7,493 bases of DNA, taken from positions 1 through 7,493 of the forward strand of contig WLHW01000058.1 of assembly GCA_009702525.1 (NCBI GenBank), given 5' to 3'. The position numbers and the translations under genes are program-made. The notes beneath the pieces were generated by a model. It did no database searches, was not told the DNA's origin, and was given only the letters and a program-made list of their open reading frames with translations. Positions 5,248 through 7,493 of the stretch are shown here, in pieces; positions within the stretch are counted from its first letter, which is position 1; each line of letters opens with the position of its first letter. Source of the DNA: Actinomycetota bacterium. Lineage in GTDB: Bacteria > Actinomycetota > Actinomycetes > Nanopelagicales > Nanopelagicaceae.

Positions 5248-7356
5248 GTGTTTGAGAGTCTGGGAAAGTTCATTGTTAAGCGCAGCAAACTAGTTCTTCT
5301 TGTCTTTGTGATAGCAACAATCGCTGCTGGTGCTGTCGGAACATTGTCCTTTGGCCGACTCGATTCAGGTGGCTACTCAGATTTGAAGAGTGAATCTGCC
5401 CAAGCTGCTAAATATGTCGTAGATGTATTTGGGGCGGAAGAACCCGTTGCTGTGATGGTTGTCGATTCAGCATCGTCTTCAATTGATGATCCATCAGTTG
5501 TTAGCACTGCCAGTGAAATTGAAAAGAAGATTCAGAGTCACACCGGAGTATCTAAGACTTATTCATATTGGTCCACTGGTGGAGCGCCAACTATGAGATC
5601 TACCGATGGCAAAGCTGGATTCATATTGGTGTATTCAGATATGGATGCTTTTGATTGGGATGCCCTTGGCTCTTTAGGCGCATCTTTACAAAAGGAGTTT
5701 GACGGCAAATACAAGAACGTACATATATATGCCTCTGGTGCTGGCGTTATTACTTATGCCATCAACCACAAAATTGAAAAAGATTTAGTTGTTGCCGAGT
5801 TTATTGCGATTCCGCTTACGTTCTTACTGCTTCTCTTTGTCTTTGGTGCTCTTGTCGCATCAGCAACACCTCTATTTGTGGGTGTTACTGCCATTCTTGG
5901 ATCTTTCTTTATTATTTACTTATTAACTATGTTCACGAACGTGAGCGTTTTTGCCCTCAATCTCATTACTGGCCTAGGCCTAGGACTTGGAATAGATTAC
6001 GCACTCTTGATGGTCAATCGATTCCGTGAAGAGCTCCATAACGGCCATAGTGTTGAAGAGTCTGTAGTGACAACAGTTGCAACAGCAGGTAAGACAGTTT
6101 TCTATTCCGGACTTACTGTTTTTGTAACAATGGCTTCACTGCTCTTCTTCCCGCTTGAGTTCCTAAAGTCCTTCGGTTATGCAGGCGTTGCTGTTATCTC
6201 ATTTGCCGTTCTAGGAGCAACAATCGCACTACCTGCTCTATTAGCAATTCTTGGCGAAAAAGTTGATAAGGGCGTCGTACGCAAGAGTGCAATTACTCCT
6301 AAAGAAGACGGTCGTTGGGCCCGTACTGCACGAAATGTTATGCAACGCCCTATACCGGTTGTCCTTGCATGTTTAGTTGTCTTAGGAATTTTGGCAGCTC
6401 CCGTAACTAATATTTCTTTTGCACAAGTTGATTCCAGAGTTTTACCCGCATCCAATCCAGCTGCAATTGCATCTCAAGTGGTAGATACCCGCTTTGATGG
6501 CTTAATTGGGAGCCCGATTGAGGTTGTAGTACCAAATGGTCTTGGGCATGAAGCTGAAATTAATACTTTCTTGGAACGCGTTAAAAAAGTCGATGGAATT
6601 GTACGTGTTGGCAAAATTGAAACCTACAAGCAAGATATTCGAGTACAGGTTATTTCCTCAGTACCTTCTCGAAGTACGTCTTCATTGCAGGTAATTCACG
6701 ATATTCGAAATCTAGATAAGCCAGCAGGCACTCTGATAGGTGGAGCTGCCGCTGATTTCACTGATTCGCAAGATGGAATCGCTAGGACTTTACCTTTGGC
6801 TTTGGGATGGATTGCACTCACTGTTCTGATTCTTATCTTCGTATTTACTGGCTCGATAATCTTGCCAATTAAAGCGGTGTTATTGAATGCTCTGTCTTTG
6901 GTGGCTACCTTAGGCGCAATTACCTGGATATTTATCGATGGCCACATGAAATGGCTCGTTGGTGATTTCACCGTTACAGGCACATTAGATACGGGTTCGG
7001 TGATCCTGGTAGCAGTCGTTGTATTCGGACTATCAATGGACTACGAACTATTTTTACTCTCTCGTATTCGTGAAGAGCATTTGAATGGTAAGAGCAATGT
7101 CGAATCAGTTGCGGTTGGTCTGCAACGTTCGGCACGCATTATTACTGCGGCTGCACTTTTACTCGCTGTTGTTTTCGCAGCGTTTATGACAAGTGGTGTT
7201 ACATCAATCAAGATGTTGGGCTTTGGAGTTTCACTCGCGGTTATTTTGGATGCAACATTAGTTCGCGCCTTATTGGTTCCAGCACTTATGCGTTTATTTG
7301 GTGAACGCAATTGGTGGGCACCACATTGGATGCAGCGCTTTACTTTGAAACATTAA
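5248..7356 (+). CDS. MMPL/RND-family transporter (YdfJ-like)
   Basis: A 702-residue inner-membrane protein with the two-fold MMPL layout. TM1 (about 13-34) is followed by an outside domain (about 36-175), five more helices, a cytoplasmic linker (about 335-365), TM7 (about 368-390), a second outside domain (about 391-510) and five C-terminal helices. Proton-relay Asp-Tyr pairs are present in both halves: GLGIDYALLMVNRFREE (Asp250-Tyr251) and GLSMDYELFLLSRIREEH (Asp598-Tyr599). LDSGGYSDLKSESAQAA after TM1 is typical for the family. It is much shorter than mycobacterial lipid exporters (about 950 residues) and nearer the length of YdfJ-type members, so the substrate is unknown; lipid or drug export is usual for the family. 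The start is GTG 5248, preceded by AAGGAAG six bases upstream. No convincing promoter of its own is seen, so read-through from fmdB is possible. The stop is one base from the tRNA end. Confidence 0.92.
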   Translation: MFESLGKFIVKRSKLVLLVFVIATIAAGAVGTLSFGRLDSGGYSDLKSESAQAAKYVVDVFGAEEPVAVMVVDSASSSIDDPSVVSTASEIEKKIQSHTGVSKTYSYWSTGGAPTMRSTDGKAGFILVYSDMDAFDWDALGSLGASLQKEFDGKYKNVHIYASGAGVITYAINHKIEKDLVVAEFIAIPLTFLLLLFVFGALVASATPLFVGVTAILGSFFIIYLLTMFTNVSVFALNLITGLGLGLGIDYALLMVNRFREELHNGHSVEESVVTTVATAGKTVFYSGLTVFVTMASLLFFPLEFLKSFGYAGVAVISFAVLGATIALPALLAILGEKVDKGVVRKSAITPKEDGRWARTARNVMQRPIPVVLACLVVLGILAAPVTNISFAQVDSRVLPASNPAAIASQVVDTRFDGLIGSPIEVVVPNGLGHEAEINTFLERVKKVDGIVRVGKIETYKQDIRVQVISSVPSRSTSSLQVIHDIRNLDKPAGTLIGGAAADFTDSQDGIARTLPLALGWIALTVLILIFVFTGSIILPIKAVLLNALSLVATLGAITWIFIDGHMKWLVGDFTVTGTLDTGSVILVAVVVFGLSMDYELFLLSRIREEHLNGKSNVESVAVGLQRSARIITAAALLLAVVFAAFMTSGVTSIKMLGFGVSLAVILDATLVRALLVPALMRLFGERNWWAPHWMQRFTLKH

Positions 7357-7357
7357 G

Positions 7358-7430
7358 TGTCCCCGGCGGGAGTTGAACCTGCGACCTACCGCTTAGGAGG
7401 CGGTTGCTCTATCCACTGAGCTACGGGGAC
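7358..7430 (-). tRNA. tRNA-Arg (anticodon CCT)
   Basis: The minus strand folds as a standard cloverleaf of 73 bases with the discriminator. The acceptor GTCCCCG pairs with CGGGGAC, the D stem GCTC with GAGC, and the anticodon stem ACCGC with GCGGT around loop CTCCTAA (anticodon CCT, decodes AGG). The variable loop is AGGTC and the T arm is GCAGG-TTCAACT-CCCGC. The A at position 20 of the D loop and discriminator A fit arginine identity. One A-C mismatch is present in the T stem (7380 with 7368). The 3' CCA is not encoded and must be added. The 3' end lies one base from the stop of the convergent transporter gene. Confidence 0.95.
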
Positions 7431-7461
7431 CTGCTGGATATCGAGGGCAATCTTGTCATGG

Positions 7462-7467
7462 ATTAAA
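7462..7467 (-). promoter_or_regulatory. Possible -10 element of the tRNA-Arg gene
   Basis: On the minus strand TTTAAT matches TATAAT in five of six positions and lies 31 bases before the mature tRNA 5' end, giving a short leader for RNase P to remove. No matching -35 is seen at the proper distance, so this is tentative. Confidence 0.3.
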
Positions 7468-7473
7468 GCCAGG

Positions 7474-7493
7474 GTTAGACTCAAGAATCTAAC
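7474..7493. repeat. Short inverted repeat at the right edge
   Basis: GTTAGA and TCTAAC form a perfect six-base stem around an eight-base loop. The repeat touches the window edge, so it may be longer (GGGTTAGA on the left arm). It is AT-rich and weak and has no visible T-tract. It could be part of a hairpin or operator of the next gene, or chance. Confidence 0.3.

Noticed and set aside
6177..7310. Three minus-strand open frames (6177-6455, 6696-6983, 7041-7310) inside the transporter gene
   Set aside because: All lie opposite the conserved MMPL frame; no promoter, ribosome binding site or recognisable protein motif.
7471..7493. Inverted repeat at the edge as the anticodon arm of a second tRNA
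   Set aside because: The loop would have eight bases rather than seven, and no D arm or acceptor sequence is found upstream at the proper spacing.
1..7493. Mobile elements, CRISPR arrays, riboswitches or defence genes
   Set aside because: No transposase or integrase motifs, no spaced repeats, no conserved riboswitch cores and no long gene-free stretch were seen; nearly all bases are accounted for by the listed genes.

Overview
The window reads as a stretch of a small, very compact actinobacterial chromosome. By eye the base composition is moderately AT-rich, about 96% of the bases lie inside genes, and neighbouring genes overlap by 1-4 bases. Several families and their grouping are typical of actinobacteria: a MoeA homologue divergent from 5-formyltetrahydrofolate cyclo-ligase, an FmdB-type zinc ribbon nearby, a fused CopD-CtaG membrane protein, an MmpL-type transporter and leaderless-looking promoters. 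Streamlined freshwater actinobacteria of the Nanopelagicales (acI) type are my best guess. This is inference from style, not from a marker gene.

Left part (1-1254): two divergent genes share a 67-base spacer. On the minus strand is the start of a MoeA-family protein that runs off the left edge. It lacks the usual second domain and most catalytic residues of molybdopterin molybdotransferase. On the plus strand is a normal-looking 5-formyltetrahydrofolate cyclo-ligase (folate salvage).

Middle part (1251-4761, minus strand): a three-gene overlapping operon, transcribed from 4761 leftwards. It holds a CopC-like exported, membrane-anchored protein without any histidine or cysteine, a 615-residue CopD-CtaG fusion (copper handling and cytochrome oxidase assembly) and an acyl-CoA dehydrogenase.

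Right part (4867-7430): an FmdB-type zinc-ribbon protein and a 702-residue MMPL/RND transporter, both on the plus strand. Between them on the minus strand is a probable 38-residue acidic protein with its own leaderless-type promoter. A tRNA-Arg(CCT) on the minus strand ends one base from the transporter stop codon. The last 63 bases hold no gene, only a possible tRNA promoter and a short inverted repeat.

No mobile element, CRISPR array, riboswitch, attachment site or convincing intrinsic terminator was seen. The most unusual items are the domain-deleted MoeA homologue, the ligand-free CopC-like protein, the tiny leaderless gene, and the use of a TTAA palindrome as a shared stop for two convergent gene pairs.
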